Source of the DNA: Thermotomaculum hydrothermale
GTDB taxonomy: Bacteria; Acidobacteriota; Holophagae; Thermotomaculales; Thermotomaculaceae
Length of the DNA stretch: 64,000 nt
Assembly: GCF_016592575.1 (NCBI RefSeq)
Contig: NZ_AP017470.1
Span: 806,001-870,000 of the forward strand
Direction: 5' to 3'
The notes below the pieces were generated by a model. It was not told the DNA's origin, did no database searches, and worked only from the letters and a program-made list of their open reading frames with translations. Each line of letters begins with the position of its first letter. Position 1 is the stretch's first letter. The position numbers and the translations under genes were made by a program. Positions 20,519 to 29,129 of the stretch are shown piece by piece.

Positions 20519-21397
20519 ATGGCATTAAGTGTTTATCTTGACGGAAAATGGGTATCAAGCAGGGAAGAGGCACTTGTCCCTGTTTTTGACCACGGTTTAC
20601 TATACGGTGATGGAATTTTTGAAGGCATCAGGGCTTACAATGGCCTTGTTTTTAGATTGGAAGACCATATTGACAGGCTTTACAATTCAGCAAAGGGAAT
20701 TTCTCTTGAAATTCCAGTCTCTAAAAAAGAAATGATAGATCTGGTTCTTGAATCTGCAAGAAGAACTGGACTTGATGATTGCTATATCAGGCTTTTGGTT
20801 ACAAGGGGAGTTGGAGATTTAGGAATTGATCCACGAAAATGTGCAAAGCCATCTATTTACATTATTGCTACCGGTATTGCACTTTATCCAGAAGATAGAT
20901 ATGAGAAAGGGCTTGATGTGGTTGTGGTTTCAACAAGAAGGGTAAGGCCTGATATGCTCAATCCAATGTTTAAATCTCTTAACTATTTAAACAATATTTT
21001 AGGAAAGATTGAGGCAAACAGAATGGGTGCAGATGAAGGTATTATGCTTAACGCGGAAGGTTATGTTACTGAGTGCACAGCGGACAATATATTTGCTGTA
21101 AAAAACGGAGAATTATACACCCCCCCTGTTTACCACGGAATTTTAGAGGGCATAACAAGAAAGGTTATTATGGAGATTGCAAGAGAGCACGATATACCGG
21201 TACATGAACAGGGAATGGTTGTTCAAAGCTTTTTATCTGCCGATGAGGTATTTTTAACAGGTTCCGGGGCAGAGTTAATTCCTGTTGTTACAATTGACGG
21301 AAAGCCTGTTAACGACGGGAAACCGGGGCAAGTGTTTAAGCAATTGAGAGAATGGTTTAAAGAGAGAACAAAGTATGATGGTATCCCTTTTAAATAA
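20519..21397 (+). CDS. ilvE: Branched-chain amino acid aminotransferase
   Basis: A 292-aa fold type IV PLP enzyme. FDHGLLYGDGIFEGIRAYNG is the family signature near the N-terminus, the PLP lysine lies in FKSLNYLNNILGKIEA, and GYVTECTADNIFAVKNG plus the LTGSGAELIPVV segment complete the active site. It makes valine, leucine and isoleucine from their keto acids with glutamate. A GAGGAG site precedes the ATG. The gene for a small membrane protein begins inside its 3' end. Confidence 0.94.
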   Translation: MALSVYLDGKWVSSREEALVPVFDHGLLYGDGIFEGIRAYNGLVFRLEDHIDRLYNSAKGISLEIPVSKKEMIDLVLESARRTGLDDCYIRLLVTRGVGDLGIDPRKCAKPSIYIIATGIALYPEDRYEKGLDVVVVSTRRVRPDMLNPMFKSLNYLNNILGKIEANRMGADEGIMLNAEGYVTECTADNIFAVKNGELYTPPVYHGILEGITRKVIMEIAREHDIPVHEQGMVVQSFLSADEVFLTGSGAELIPVVTIDGKPVNDGKPGQVFKQLREWFKERTKYDGIPFK

Positions 21398-22028
21398 GTT
21401 TAAAGGGTTGTTTATAACCCTTGCCCCGTCTTTAGGCGGGGCGGTTTTAGTCTTAATTGGTTTTGATTTTTCCTATAAACAGGGGAATCTCTTTACCCCG
21501 AAAGCGGTTGAATTTCTATTTTTTATTTCGCTTTTATTTTTTATTCTCTATGTACTTGCCTACAGAGAAAAAAAGATATTGATTTTATTGTTGTTGCTAA
21601 CTTTTGGTTTTTCGTTGGCATATTTTAATTATAGAGCTTACTCAACCTACTCTTACTGGCTTTCAACTGTTTGCGGGTTATTGAGTTTGCTGTATCTTGT
21701 GTGGTATAGGCGCTATAATTTACCTGTGCTTCTATTACTTTCAGGTTCACTTTCAGGTATGGTTTTTTCCTATGCAAACTTTTTATTCCTTTTAAAGCCG
21801 ATGAATTTTGTAATTTTAATGGGAATGGCTCTTTCATTTTTAGTTACAAAAAAAGAGTACAGGGAAAAAAAGGATATTTCTGTTTACACTTATCAATACT
21901 TTTTTATTGTTTTTCCCGCATTATTTTTCATTTTAATGAAGTATCTTAAACACTACGGTATTTTTTATTTTCTTATGTTTTTGTTTGTTGTAATTGGAGA
22001 AGGCCTGAAAAATATGAAAGAGGAATAA
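21375..22028 (+). CDS. Polytopic membrane protein, unknown
   Basis: A 217-aa protein with about six or seven hydrophobic helices and no recognised motif. It starts at ATG 21375 (ATG ATG), 23 nt inside ilvE, and ends directly at the ATG of the methyltransferase gene. The frame is open and hydrophobic throughout, which supports coding. Two adjacent hairpins fall in codons 10-23. The position before a membrane-tethered methyltransferase hints at a lipid-related job, but this is only context. Confidence 0.6.
   Translation: MMVSLLNKFKGLFITLAPSLGGAVLVLIGFDFSYKQGNLFTPKAVEFLFFISLLFFILYVLAYREKKILILLLLLTFGFSLAYFNYRAYSTYSYWLSTVCGLLSLLYLVWYRRYNLPVLLLLSGSLSGMVFSYANFLFLLKPMNFVILMGMALSFLVTKKEYREKKDISVYTYQYFFIVFPALFFILMKYLKHYGIFYFLMFLFVVIGEGLKNMKEE
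21403..21442 (+). terminator. Two adjacent hairpins just after ilvE (possible attenuator)
   Basis: AAGGGTT/AACCCTT (21403-21409 with 21416-21422) is followed at once by GCCCCGTC/GGCGGGGC (21423-21430 with 21435-21442, one G-T wobble, 4-nt loop), then GGTTTTAG. The second stem is GC-rich for this genome. The T-run is weak and the structure lies in the coding region of the membrane protein, so partial termination after ilvE is possible but not certain. Confidence 0.4.
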
Positions 22029-22700
22029 ATGCTTGAAAAAATTAAGCATTACCTTGATTATTTCCACAGGGATGTTGAAAAAGAGATAGAAAGGTTTGCA
22101 AAATCTATCCCGGAAGGAAGCCTTGTGCTTGATGCTGGTGCTGGTGAGGGTAAGTATAGAGAGTATTTTTCCCATTGCAGGGTTATTGGAGTGGATAATT
22201 GTGTTGGAGATTCTTCCTGGGATTATTCATCTCTTGATGTTGTTGGAGATTTACATTTACTCCCTTTTAAGGATAATTCATTTGATTTTGTAATATGTGT
22301 TGTTGTTTTTGAGCATTTAAAAAATCCTTTTAAAGCTATGAGGGAATTGTCAAGGGTATTAAAAAAAAATGGAAAAATGTTCGCAGTATTCCCCTTTATG
22401 TGGGAATTGCATCAAAGGCCTTACGATTTTTTCAGGTATTCTGAGTATGGCTTTAAGCAAATGGCTGAAGATGTTGAATTAAGTGTTGTTGAAATTAAAC
22501 AGTTAGGTTGTTTTTTTAGAGTACTTCATTACATGGTTGCATCTATGTTAAAAGAATGCAAAAACAATATTTCAGTATTGCTTTTAACTATAATATTTTT
22601 ACCTTATCTTTTGCTGTTTCTTTTTATTTCAGACATAATTGACAGATTGACTGGAATATGCAATTATACTCCTGGATATTCAATTATTTTAAAAAAATAG
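22029..22700 (+). CDS. Class I methyltransferase with C-terminal membrane segment
   Basis: A 223-aa protein with a Methyltransf_11 core: LVLDAGAGEGKYREYF (motif I), VIGVDN (motif II), DLHLLPFKDNSFDFVICVVVFEH (motifs III-IV). The HQRPYDFFRYSEYGF segment is common in methyltransferases from surface polysaccharide clusters. The C-terminal 45 residues hold one long hydrophobic stretch (VLLLTIIFLPYLLLFLFI), which may tether it to the membrane. Its ATG directly follows the stop of the membrane protein gene. The substrate is unknown. Confidence 0.82.
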   Translation: MLEKIKHYLDYFHRDVEKEIERFAKSIPEGSLVLDAGAGEGKYREYFSHCRVIGVDNCVGDSSWDYSSLDVVGDLHLLPFKDNSFDFVICVVVFEHLKNPFKAMRELSRVLKKNGKMFAVFPFMWELHQRPYDFFRYSEYGFKQMAEDVELSVVEIKQLGCFFRVLHYMVASMLKECKNNISVLLLTIIFLPYLLLFLFISDIIDRLTGICNYTPGYSIILKK

Positions 22701-22709
22701 AGGTGGGTT

Positions 22710-23069
22710 ATGAAAAAATTTTTAGTAATTCCTTTAATGTTTTTTTTAGGATTTACTCTCTTTGCTGGTTCTGGTCTAACCGTTATTTCCACATCATCGT
22801 CTTCCAAAGCGACTAAAAAATTAATTAAACAACCTGATGTGAAAGTGATACTTAAAGGAGGTAAATTTTTCTATGCAGAGAGATATTTAGGAGAAAAGGG
22901 GAATTATTATCTCTTTAAAAAAGATGGGAAAAAAGTAATGATTCCAAAATCTGCTGTTGAAGAGATTAAGTTAAGTATTGCTGTAAACAGTGATGGTCAA
23001 GGAGAAAAAGTAGCAATCAAAAAAATTAAAAAAAGGGGAAGACATATAAAAAAGGGGAAAAGAAATTAA
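22710..23069 (+). CDS. Small secreted basic protein, unknown
   Basis: A 119-aa protein with a clear signal peptide ending near FAGSG, a short domain of alternating beta strands (DVKVILKGGKFFYAERYLG, then YYLFKKDGKKVMIPKS) and a lysine-rich tail. Similar short strand patterns ending in a V-x-IPKS-x-V stretch occur in exported proteins of unknown role. GAGGTGG lies before the ATG. The next gene starts 2 nt after its stop. Confidence 0.6.
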   Translation: MKKFLVIPLMFFLGFTLFAGSGLTVISTSSSSKATKKLIKQPDVKVILKGGKFFYAERYLGEKGNYYLFKKDGKKVMIPKSAVEEIKLSIAVNSDGQGEKVAIKKIKKRGRHIKKGKRN

Positions 23070-23071
23070 TT

Positions 23072-23452
23072 TTGACAGATTACAATGTAGAAAAACATAT
23101 TTATGAAAAAGAAACTGAAAACAATAAAGGAGAAAAGGAAGAAAAAAAATCAGCAGGCTTGAGTGTCAAGGTTGAAAATCAGGTTATTGAGAGAAAGAAA
23201 GATACAATCACTTTTAAAGCAAACATAAAAAATGTAACTGGAATGGAAGTTGGCAAACTTTCAATAATTTTAAACATTTATGATAGCAAAGGCAAACTTG
23301 TTGAAAAGAAAAAGGTGTTCCTTGCTAACAGCTTGAAGGATGGGAAATCTGTTCCTTTTACCTACTCTTTAAAAGATCCAGAAGGGAAAATTACTCGATT
23401 TGATTATTCTTTTGAAGGCATTGTTTATAAGCCTGCAAATAAAGAGGAGTAA
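23072..23452 (+). CDS. FxLYD-like beta-sandwich protein
   Basis: A 126-aa protein. After a charged 30-residue lead, residues 32-120 have the pattern of FxLYD domains (ITFKANIKNVTG, then LSIILNIYDSKGKLVEKKKV). These are immunoglobulin-like domains usually found outside the cytoplasm, but this frame has no signal peptide of its own. Start is uncertain: TTG 23072 is the only usual start codon near, GGGG lies 14 nt upstream, and the frame stays open for many codons into the preceding gene. It could be reached by frameshift from the upstream secreted protein. Confidence 0.55.
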   Translation: MTDYNVEKHIYEKETENNKGEKEEKKSAGLSVKVENQVIERKKDTITFKANIKNVTGMEVGKLSIILNIYDSKGKLVEKKKVFLANSLKDGKSVPFTYSLKDPEGKITRFDYSFEGIVYKPANKEE

Positions 23453-23455
23453 AAT

Positions 23456-25153
23456 ATGAAAAAGACACTCTTCATTTTATTTTTTATTTTCTGCGTTTCA
23501 GTTTTTTCTGCTGACTATTTCAACAGCAAGGCTTTGTTTAAGAAAATTGCCTATATGCCAACAGGTTTTACGAACGGGCTTGTATTTGACGGACAATCTT
23601 TCTTTACAACAGATAGGCACAAAGACATTCTTTATGAATTCAAAGGAAATTTTAATGATGGTTTTAAAATAGAGAAGTTTGTTGAATTGCCAGATTATGA
23701 ACCTTCAGCACTTGATTTTAATGGAAAATTGTTTGCTGTTTCAGACCTTGAAAAAGAATTTATCTATTTAATTGATTTTAAAACCGGTGTTTGTGTAAAA
23801 ACATTACCAGCACCATACAAGAGAATTACAGGACTTGCTTTTGATAAAGACGGAAATTTATGGGCTTGTATTTACAGAGGGAAAACAATTGCTAAAATAT
23901 CAAAAAATGACGGTACTACTTTAAGGGAAATCAAATCCCCTTCTCCTACTGTATCTGCTATGTGTTTTATGCCCTCAAAAACGAGAGAAGGATACTTGTG
24001 GGTTGCTGACAGAGGTAAGGATAGGCTATACCTTGTTGATATTCAATCAGGTTTAACAATTTTTTATTTAAAGTCACCTGTGCCGTATCCAACAGGTATT
24101 TTTTATAGGGATGGCAAACTTTATGTTTCATGCTATCAGAAGGATGAAATTTATGTTGCTGATATAAACTCCATTAAAAACAAGTGTGAAAGGTTTGATA
24201 TTAGAGATGCAAAGGTAACTGTGTACTCAACTGTTGAGTGTATGGGTACCGGAGAAATTAAGGATGCAAATGTTTACATAGCAATCCCTGAAAACAGAGA
24301 TAATCAGGAATTAAGAGTTACTAAACTTGATGGCAAGTATGAATTGGTGAAAGACCAGTATGACCAGAAGGTTGCTGTTTATTCTGCCAAAGATATGAAA
24401 AACGGAGATTTTTTAAATTCTAAAATGGAAGTTGAGGGAAGGTTTTACGCAATTTCTTACAAAATTTTCCCTGACGAGATAGGAACAGAGAAAGATATTC
24501 CAGAAGATGTAAAGAAAGTTTATCTAAAAGATGATGAGAAGTATGTTTTAACAAGCCCTGTAATTCAAAATGTAATAAAAAAGGTAGTTGGAAATGAGAA
24601 AAACCTTTACTTTAAAGCAAGAAAACTTTTTGAGTTTCTTGCAGACAGGATAAATTACCAGATGATCGGAGGCTGGGATATAGCGCCTGTTGTAATTACA
24701 AGGGGGACAGGTTCCTGTTCAGAATACACCTTTTCATACATTGCCCTCTGCAGGGCGGCAGGGATACCTGCAAGATATGTTGGTTCTGTTGTTGTAAGGG
24801 GAGAGGATGCCTCTTTTGACAATGTTTATCATAGGTGGGCTGAAATATACCTTCCTCCAATAGGCTGGATTCCTGTTGATGTAAATGCAGGAGACGAAGA
24901 GTGGCAGGGAGATAAATGTTATTCATTTGGAGGCATAGCAAATAGATTTTTAATTACCACTGTTGGCGGTGGAAATTCCAAATATATGAAATGGGACTAC
25001 AATGTTTCGGTTGATTATAAAACCATTGGAAAGGCAAATGTAAGGGTTGAAAGTTTTGCTGAGTGGGATGTATTAAGATCAAAAAAATTGATGAAAACTG
25101 ACTATGATACAAATTTGAAATTTTATAATTTTGAAAAGAGAAGTTGTTTTTAG
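23456..25153 (+). CDS. Secreted beta-propeller / transglutaminase-like protein
   Basis: A 565-aa exported protein with a signal peptide (to about residue 19). Residues 35-240 are NHL/SMP-30-like propeller blades (LAFDKDGNLWACIY, LWVADRGKDRLYLVD, GIFYRDGKLYVSCY). A middle beta region follows, then a transglutaminase-like domain at about 370-500 with the papain-type triad Cys421 (GSCSEYTF), His459 (YHRWAEIYL) and Asp475 (DVNAGD). Such domains usually cleave or remodel peptide bonds rather than cross-link. GAGGAG precedes the ATG. ruvA starts at the base after its stop. Confidence 0.82.
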   Translation: MKKTLFILFFIFCVSVFSADYFNSKALFKKIAYMPTGFTNGLVFDGQSFFTTDRHKDILYEFKGNFNDGFKIEKFVELPDYEPSALDFNGKLFAVSDLEKEFIYLIDFKTGVCVKTLPAPYKRITGLAFDKDGNLWACIYRGKTIAKISKNDGTTLREIKSPSPTVSAMCFMPSKTREGYLWVADRGKDRLYLVDIQSGLTIFYLKSPVPYPTGIFYRDGKLYVSCYQKDEIYVADINSIKNKCERFDIRDAKVTVYSTVECMGTGEIKDANVYIAIPENRDNQELRVTKLDGKYELVKDQYDQKVAVYSAKDMKNGDFLNSKMEVEGRFYAISYKIFPDEIGTEKDIPEDVKKVYLKDDEKYVLTSPVIQNVIKKVVGNEKNLYFKARKLFEFLADRINYQMIGGWDIAPVVITRGTGSCSEYTFSYIALCRAAGIPARYVGSVVVRGEDASFDNVYHRWAEIYLPPIGWIPVDVNAGDEEWQGDKCYSFGGIANRFLITTVGGGNSKYMKWDYNVSVDYKTIGKANVRVESFAEWDVLRSKKLMKTDYDTNLKFYNFEKRSCF

Positions 25154-25726
25154 ATGATTGCCTGTGTTAAAGGTAAGGTTTTTGAAAAAGAGGCCAATGC
25201 TGTCATAGTAATGTGTGGCAGCATTGGCTATAGGCTTTTTGTTTCTTTTCAAACTCTGTCAAAACTTGAAAAAGATAAAGAATATTTATTTTACACACAT
25301 CATTTTGTAAAAGAAGATAGAAATGAACTTTACGGTTTTCTTGAAAAAAAAGAACTATTTTTATTCCAAAAATTGATTTCAATAGGGGGAATAGGTCCTA
25401 AAACTGCCCTTGCAATCCTTTCTCCTTTTAGTGTTGACAAGGTAGAGAATGCAATTTTAGAGGGAAATACAAACTTTCTTGTTAAAATTCCAGGAATAGG
25501 TAAAAAAACAGCTCAGAGAATTATACTTGAACTTAAAGGGCAACTTGTTAAAGACGAAAGTGAAAGGGTTGATATCCCGGATGAGGTTTACCAGATATTG
25601 CTTAATTTAGGTTATAAGAGAAAAGAGATTGATAGGGTATTAAAGGATATTTCTCAGTCAGATTTAGATACAAAGAGTGTTGAGGATATCCTTAAACTAT
25701 GTTTTGAGAGGTTAAGCCCTATATAG
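25154..25726 (+). CDS. ruvA: Holliday junction DNA helicase subunit RuvA
   Basis: A 190-aa RuvA. The OB-fold domain runs from MIACVKGKV to about residue 65, two helix-hairpin-helix motifs follow (LISIGGIGPKTALAIL and LVKIPGIGKKTAQRIILELKG), and a short C-terminal RuvB-binding domain (VYQILLNLGYKRKEIDRVL) ends it. It binds four-way junctions as a tetramer and recruits RuvB. ruvB and ruvC are not nearby. Its ATG directly follows the transglutaminase stop, so it depends on the upstream transcript. Confidence 0.95.
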   Translation: MIACVKGKVFEKEANAVIVMCGSIGYRLFVSFQTLSKLEKDKEYLFYTHHFVKEDRNELYGFLEKKELFLFQKLISIGGIGPKTALAILSPFSVDKVENAILEGNTNFLVKIPGIGKKTAQRIILELKGQLVKDESERVDIPDEVYQILLNLGYKRKEIDRVLKDISQSDLDTKSVEDILKLCFERLSPI

Positions 25727-25810
25727 TATTGAAAAATATAATATTTTTAAAAAAAATATTTGTAATGCTTTGTGATACAATATTTCAGAATTTAGCGTAT
25801 GGGAGGATAA

Positions 25811-27145
25811 ATGTTTAAGGGACATCCGAAAGGTTTAATGGTACTGTTCTTTACTGAGATGTGGGAGAGATTTGGTTTTTACACAATGCTTGCCCTTTTT
25901 ACCCTTTATATGAAGCATTACTTTGGCTGGGATACTGATAAATCAGGCCAGGTTTATGGTTTATATCTTGCTTTTGTATATTTCACCCCTCTAATAGGTG
26001 GGTATATAGCAGATAAATATTTAGGTTATAGAAAGACAATAAATATAGGTGCAGCAATTTTAATGGTTGGTTACGCTTTGCTTGCAGTGCCTAATCCCTC
26101 TGAAATGTTTTTTTACTTTGCACTTATAGTTTTAGTTGTTGGTAATGGGCTTTTTAAAGCAAACATATCTGTTCTTGTTGGGAATTTATATGATAACAAT
26201 TCGCCTTTAAAAGATGCTGCTTACAATATTTTTTATATGGGGATTAATATTGGTGCTTTTCTTGCCCCTCTTGCCGCAAGTTTTTTAAGAAATAAAGCTC
26301 CAATTTATATAAAAAATTGGTTTGGAATTAATGTAAATGGGTTTAATCTTGCATTTGGTGCAGCAGCAATAGGGATGCTTTTATCACTTGTAATTTTTAA
26401 TGTTTATAAAGAGTTCTATCTGGATTCAGATAGGGTTAAACATGAAGAAGCTTCCCTAAACGGAAAAGAGATATCACCTGAGCAGGAAAAAGAAAGGATA
26501 TTTGCTCTTCTTGTTATATTTTTCATAGTTATCTTTTTCTGGATGGCTTTTCATCAAAACGGGTTTGCTCTTACACTATTTGCAGATGAATCTGTAAAGA
26601 GAAGTATAACTATTTTTGGATATACCTTAACCATACCACCTGAACTCTATCAGGTTTTTAATCCTCTTTTTATTCTCATTTTAACTCCTGTTGTTGTAGG
26701 CTTTTTTGGTTATCTTGCAAGAAAAGGCAAAGAGCCTTCTACCCCGGCTAAAATTGGAATTGGAATGCTCTTAACAGGTTTTGCCTTTTTAATAATGGTT
26801 GCAGCATCATTGGCAGGTGGAGATTTAAATAATAACAGCGTATCCCCCATGTGGCTTATCTCAACCTATATGGTTGTAACTTTTGGGGAATTGTGTTTAA
26901 GCCCAATGGGTTTATCTTTTGTTTCTAAGGTAGCACCGCCAAGAATTAAAGGTTTGATGATGGGAGGCTGGTTTGTAGCAACTGCAATTGGAAATTACCT
27001 TGCCGGTTTTGTAGGAAGGTATTACCACAAATGGCCTCACAGTAAATTTTTCTTGCTTTTATCTGTTTTAGCCTTTGTATCTTTTGGGCTTGTTATGTTA
27101 TCATTAAAGAAGTTAAACCATGCGACCAGGGAGGAGATAGATTAG
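25811..27145 (+). CDS. POT family proton-coupled peptide transporter
   Basis: A 444-aa major facilitator of the POT/PTR2 family with about 12 helices. The ExxERFxxY motif (FFTEMWERFGFYTML) in the first helix is the proton-coupling site, and the PTR2 signature FYMGINIGAFLAPL lies in the fourth-fifth helix region. It imports di- and tripeptides, or nitrate-like substrates in distant relatives. GGGAGG precedes ATG. It stands alone between ruvA and a LysM protein gene. Confidence 0.92.
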   Translation: MFKGHPKGLMVLFFTEMWERFGFYTMLALFTLYMKHYFGWDTDKSGQVYGLYLAFVYFTPLIGGYIADKYLGYRKTINIGAAILMVGYALLAVPNPSEMFFYFALIVLVVGNGLFKANISVLVGNLYDNNSPLKDAAYNIFYMGINIGAFLAPLAASFLRNKAPIYIKNWFGINVNGFNLAFGAAAIGMLLSLVIFNVYKEFYLDSDRVKHEEASLNGKEISPEQEKERIFALLVIFFIVIFFWMAFHQNGFALTLFADESVKRSITIFGYTLTIPPELYQVFNPLFILILTPVVVGFFGYLARKGKEPSTPAKIGIGMLLTGFAFLIMVAASLAGGDLNNNSVSPMWLISTYMVVTFGELCLSPMGLSFVSKVAPPRIKGLMMGGWFVATAIGNYLAGFVGRYYHKWPHSKFFLLLSVLAFVSFGLVMLSLKKLNHATREEID

Positions 27146-27172
27146 GGAAAATATTATACAATTTTCCAAATT
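27146..27172 (+). terminator. Weak terminator after the POT transporter gene
   Basis: GGAAAAT (27146-27152) and ATTTTCC (27161-27167) form a 7-bp stem with an 8-nt loop, followed by AAATTTTT. The stem is AT-rich, so stability is modest. Confidence 0.35.
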
Positions 27173-27176
27173 TTTG

Positions 27177-27205
27177 TTGCAAATAAAGTCTTTAATTGTT
27201 AATAT
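27177..27205 (+). promoter_or_regulatory. Promoter of the LysM protein gene
   Basis: TTGCAA (27177-27182) and TAATAT (27200-27205) are 17 nt apart, followed 20 nt later by a full AGGAGG ribosome binding site. With a clean terminator after the gene, this is a well-formed single-gene unit. Confidence 0.55.
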
Positions 27206-27239
27206 TTGAATGAAATTCAATTTTTAGGAGGTGAATTTA

Positions 27240-28112
27240 ATGAAAAGACTATTTGGGTTTATCGGTTTAGTCGGTTTGCTTGTTGTGCTTTCAGGGGTAG
27301 CCTGCTGCACCAAGCCGCCTGAGGAACTTGCCACAGCAAAAGATGCGGTAAAAAAAGCAGAAAACGCTTGTGCTGCTGACTATGTGAAGGCTGAACTTGA
27401 CAAGGCTAAAGAAACTTTGAATAAGGCAACTGACCGCTATGAAAAAGGTAAGAGATGGAAGAAGTGCACTGAGACAAAAGAGCTTTCAATGCAGACCATT
27501 GAACTTGCAAAAAAGGCAGAGCAGGACGCTTTAGCAGAAAAAGAAAAGGCTAAAAAAATGGCTGACGAAGCAATTGCTAATATGGAAAAGTGCATTGAAA
27601 AAGCAAAAGCAGCTGAAGCTAATGTATATGCGAAGGATGAATTTAACAGAGCTCTTGCAAAATTTGAAGAAGCAAAAAAACTTTACGCCTCAAATGAATG
27701 CAAGTACTATCAGGTTAAAGAGATGGTTGAAGATGCTCACAAGGTGTTGAAGAACTCTATTGCTATGGCAAAGGCAGAAAAAGAAAGAATTGCTGAAGAA
27801 AAGAGAAAAGCTGAAGAAGCTGCAAGAAAAGCTGCTGAAGAAGAATTAAAGAGACATCCAAGAGAATGGACTGTTGTTAAGGGTGAATGCCTCTGGAAGA
27901 TTGCTGGATACGAAAAGATTTACGGAGACCCATTCCAGTGGCCACTTATTTACAAAGCAAATAAATCTCAGATTAAAGACCCTGACTTGATTTATCCTGG
28001 ACAGGTATTTAAAATTCCGAGAAATGTTCCTGAAGAAGAGGTAAAACAGGCTATTAAAGAGGCTAAGAATAGACCTTGGCCAGTAGAAAACTTCCTTTTT
28101 GACGGAAAATAA
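27240..28112 (+). CDS. LysM-domain envelope lipoprotein-like protein with coiled coil
   Basis: ATG 27240 is chosen because AGGAGG (27226-27231) lies 8 nt upstream; an earlier GTG overlaps that site. The 290-aa product has a signal peptide ending LSGVACC, a loose lipobox, so lipid attachment is possible but not certain. Residues 30-200 are an alanine, lysine and glutamate-rich helical region in repeated segments (AKDAVKKAENACA, ELDKAKETLNKATDRYEKGK) like DUF4398 proteins, with regularly spaced single Cys residues. A LysM domain (WTVVKGECLWKIAGY to IYPGQVFKIP) follows, which should bind peptidoglycan. It is likely an abundant periplasmic cell-wall protein. Confidence 0.85.
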   Translation: MKRLFGFIGLVGLLVVLSGVACCTKPPEELATAKDAVKKAENACAADYVKAELDKAKETLNKATDRYEKGKRWKKCTETKELSMQTIELAKKAEQDALAEKEKAKKMADEAIANMEKCIEKAKAAEANVYAKDEFNRALAKFEEAKKLYASNECKYYQVKEMVEDAHKVLKNSIAMAKAEKERIAEEKRKAEEAARKAAEEELKRHPREWTVVKGECLWKIAGYEKIYGDPFQWPLIYKANKSQIKDPDLIYPGQVFKIPRNVPEEEVKQAIKEAKNRPWPVENFLFDGK

Positions 28113-28127
28113 TTTATACGAGGTTAG

Positions 28128-29129
28128 ATGACGGCGAAGGTATATATGCCTTCGCCTTTTTCTATTGCTATGAGTAAATTTGAAATAGACCCACAAGTTG
28201 TTCCTCAATTTTATTCCAAAAACAACGAAATTATTAAATTTATTGAGAAATTTTATAATGTGAAAATTTCAGCAAGGGGACAGACTTTTAAAGTTTTAGA
28301 TGCTGAAAAAGAGAATGAGATTGTCAATTTGCTGGAAATTATTGAAGTTTATATCTTAAAAAAAGGGAAAGTAACAAACGATGAGATTATTTCCCTGATT
28401 AGAATTAAAAAAGATGCACCGGATATTTCTCTTGATGAGATACTTGAAGTAAGTTCTATTGTCCCGTATTCAAGAAAACCAATTTACCCGAAAACCTTGA
28501 ACCAAAAGCTTTATGTGCACCATATACAGCACAACCATGTTGTATTTTCAATAGGACCAGCTGGAACTGGAAAAACCTATCTTGCAATGGCTGTTGCTAT
28601 AAAATACCTTGTTGAAAAAGCGATAAACAAAATAATTTTAACAAGGCCTGCTGTGGAGGCAGGAGAAAGCCTTGGATTTTTACCTGGTGATTTGCAGGCT
28701 AAAATAGACCCCTATTTAAGGCCTCTTTACGATGCCCTATTTGACATTTTGCCTGGTGATTTAGCCAACAGGTTCCTTGAAAGAGGACAAATAGAGGTTG
28801 CACCTCTGGCTTATATGAGGGGAAGAACCTTAAATGATGCATTTTTAATCTTGGATGAGGCACAGAATTCAACCTCTGAACAAATGAAAATGTTTTTAAC
28901 AAGAATTGGATTTAACTCTAAGGCTGTTATTACTGGTGATATTACACAGATTGACCTTCCTTCGAGAAAACGCTCAGGTTTGGTTGAGGCACAGAGAATT
29001 TTAAAGGGCATTAATGGAATTAAGTTTGTGTTTTTTAATGAAAAAGATGTAGTAAGGCATGAAATAGTGCAAAAAATAATAAAGGCTTATCAGATTTATG
29101 AAGAAGAACAGGAAAAAAAGAAAAGTTGA
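28128..29129 (+). CDS. phoH: PhoH family ATPase
   Basis: A PhoH-type P-loop protein. Walker A is GPAGTGKTYLA (about residue 143), Walker B is AFLILDEAQN, and the PhoH motif ILTRPAVEAGESLGFLPGD lies between. It is related to the helicase core and is often linked with RNA metabolism. It heads the phoH, HD-phosphodiesterase, ybeY, corC-like, era cluster. The start is ambiguous: ATG 28128 has GAGG 4 nt upstream, but the terminator at 28133-28161 would then be inside the gene; ATG 28170 (MSKFEIDPQ) lies after the terminator but has no ribosome binding site. The second fits the usual PhoH N-terminus better. Confidence 0.92.
   Translation: MTAKVYMPSPFSIAMSKFEIDPQVVPQFYSKNNEIIKFIEKFYNVKISARGQTFKVLDAEKENEIVNLLEIIEVYILKKGKVTNDEIISLIRIKKDAPDISLDEILEVSSIVPYSRKPIYPKTLNQKLYVHHIQHNHVVFSIGPAGTGKTYLAMAVAIKYLVEKAINKIILTRPAVEAGESLGFLPGDLQAKIDPYLRPLYDALFDILPGDLANRFLERGQIEVAPLAYMRGRTLNDAFLILDEAQNSTSEQMKMFLTRIGFNSKAVITGDITQIDLPSRKRSGLVEAQRILKGINGIKFVFFNEKDVVRHEIVQKIIKAYQIYEEEQEKKKS
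28133..28161 (+). terminator. Rho-independent terminator after the LysM gene
   Basis: GGCGAAGG (28133-28140) pairs perfectly with CCTTCGCC (28149-28156) around an 8-nt loop and is followed by TTTTTCT. This is a classic terminator placed 20 nt after the LysM stop. It lies between the two possible phoH starts. Confidence 0.85.

Noticed and set aside
21421-21446. Firm terminator ending the ilvE transcript
   Set aside because: The T-run is weak and the sequence is coding, so it is kept only as a possible attenuator.
27231-27242. GTG 27231 as LysM gene start
   Set aside because: The GTG overlaps the AGGAGG site that serves ATG 27240.
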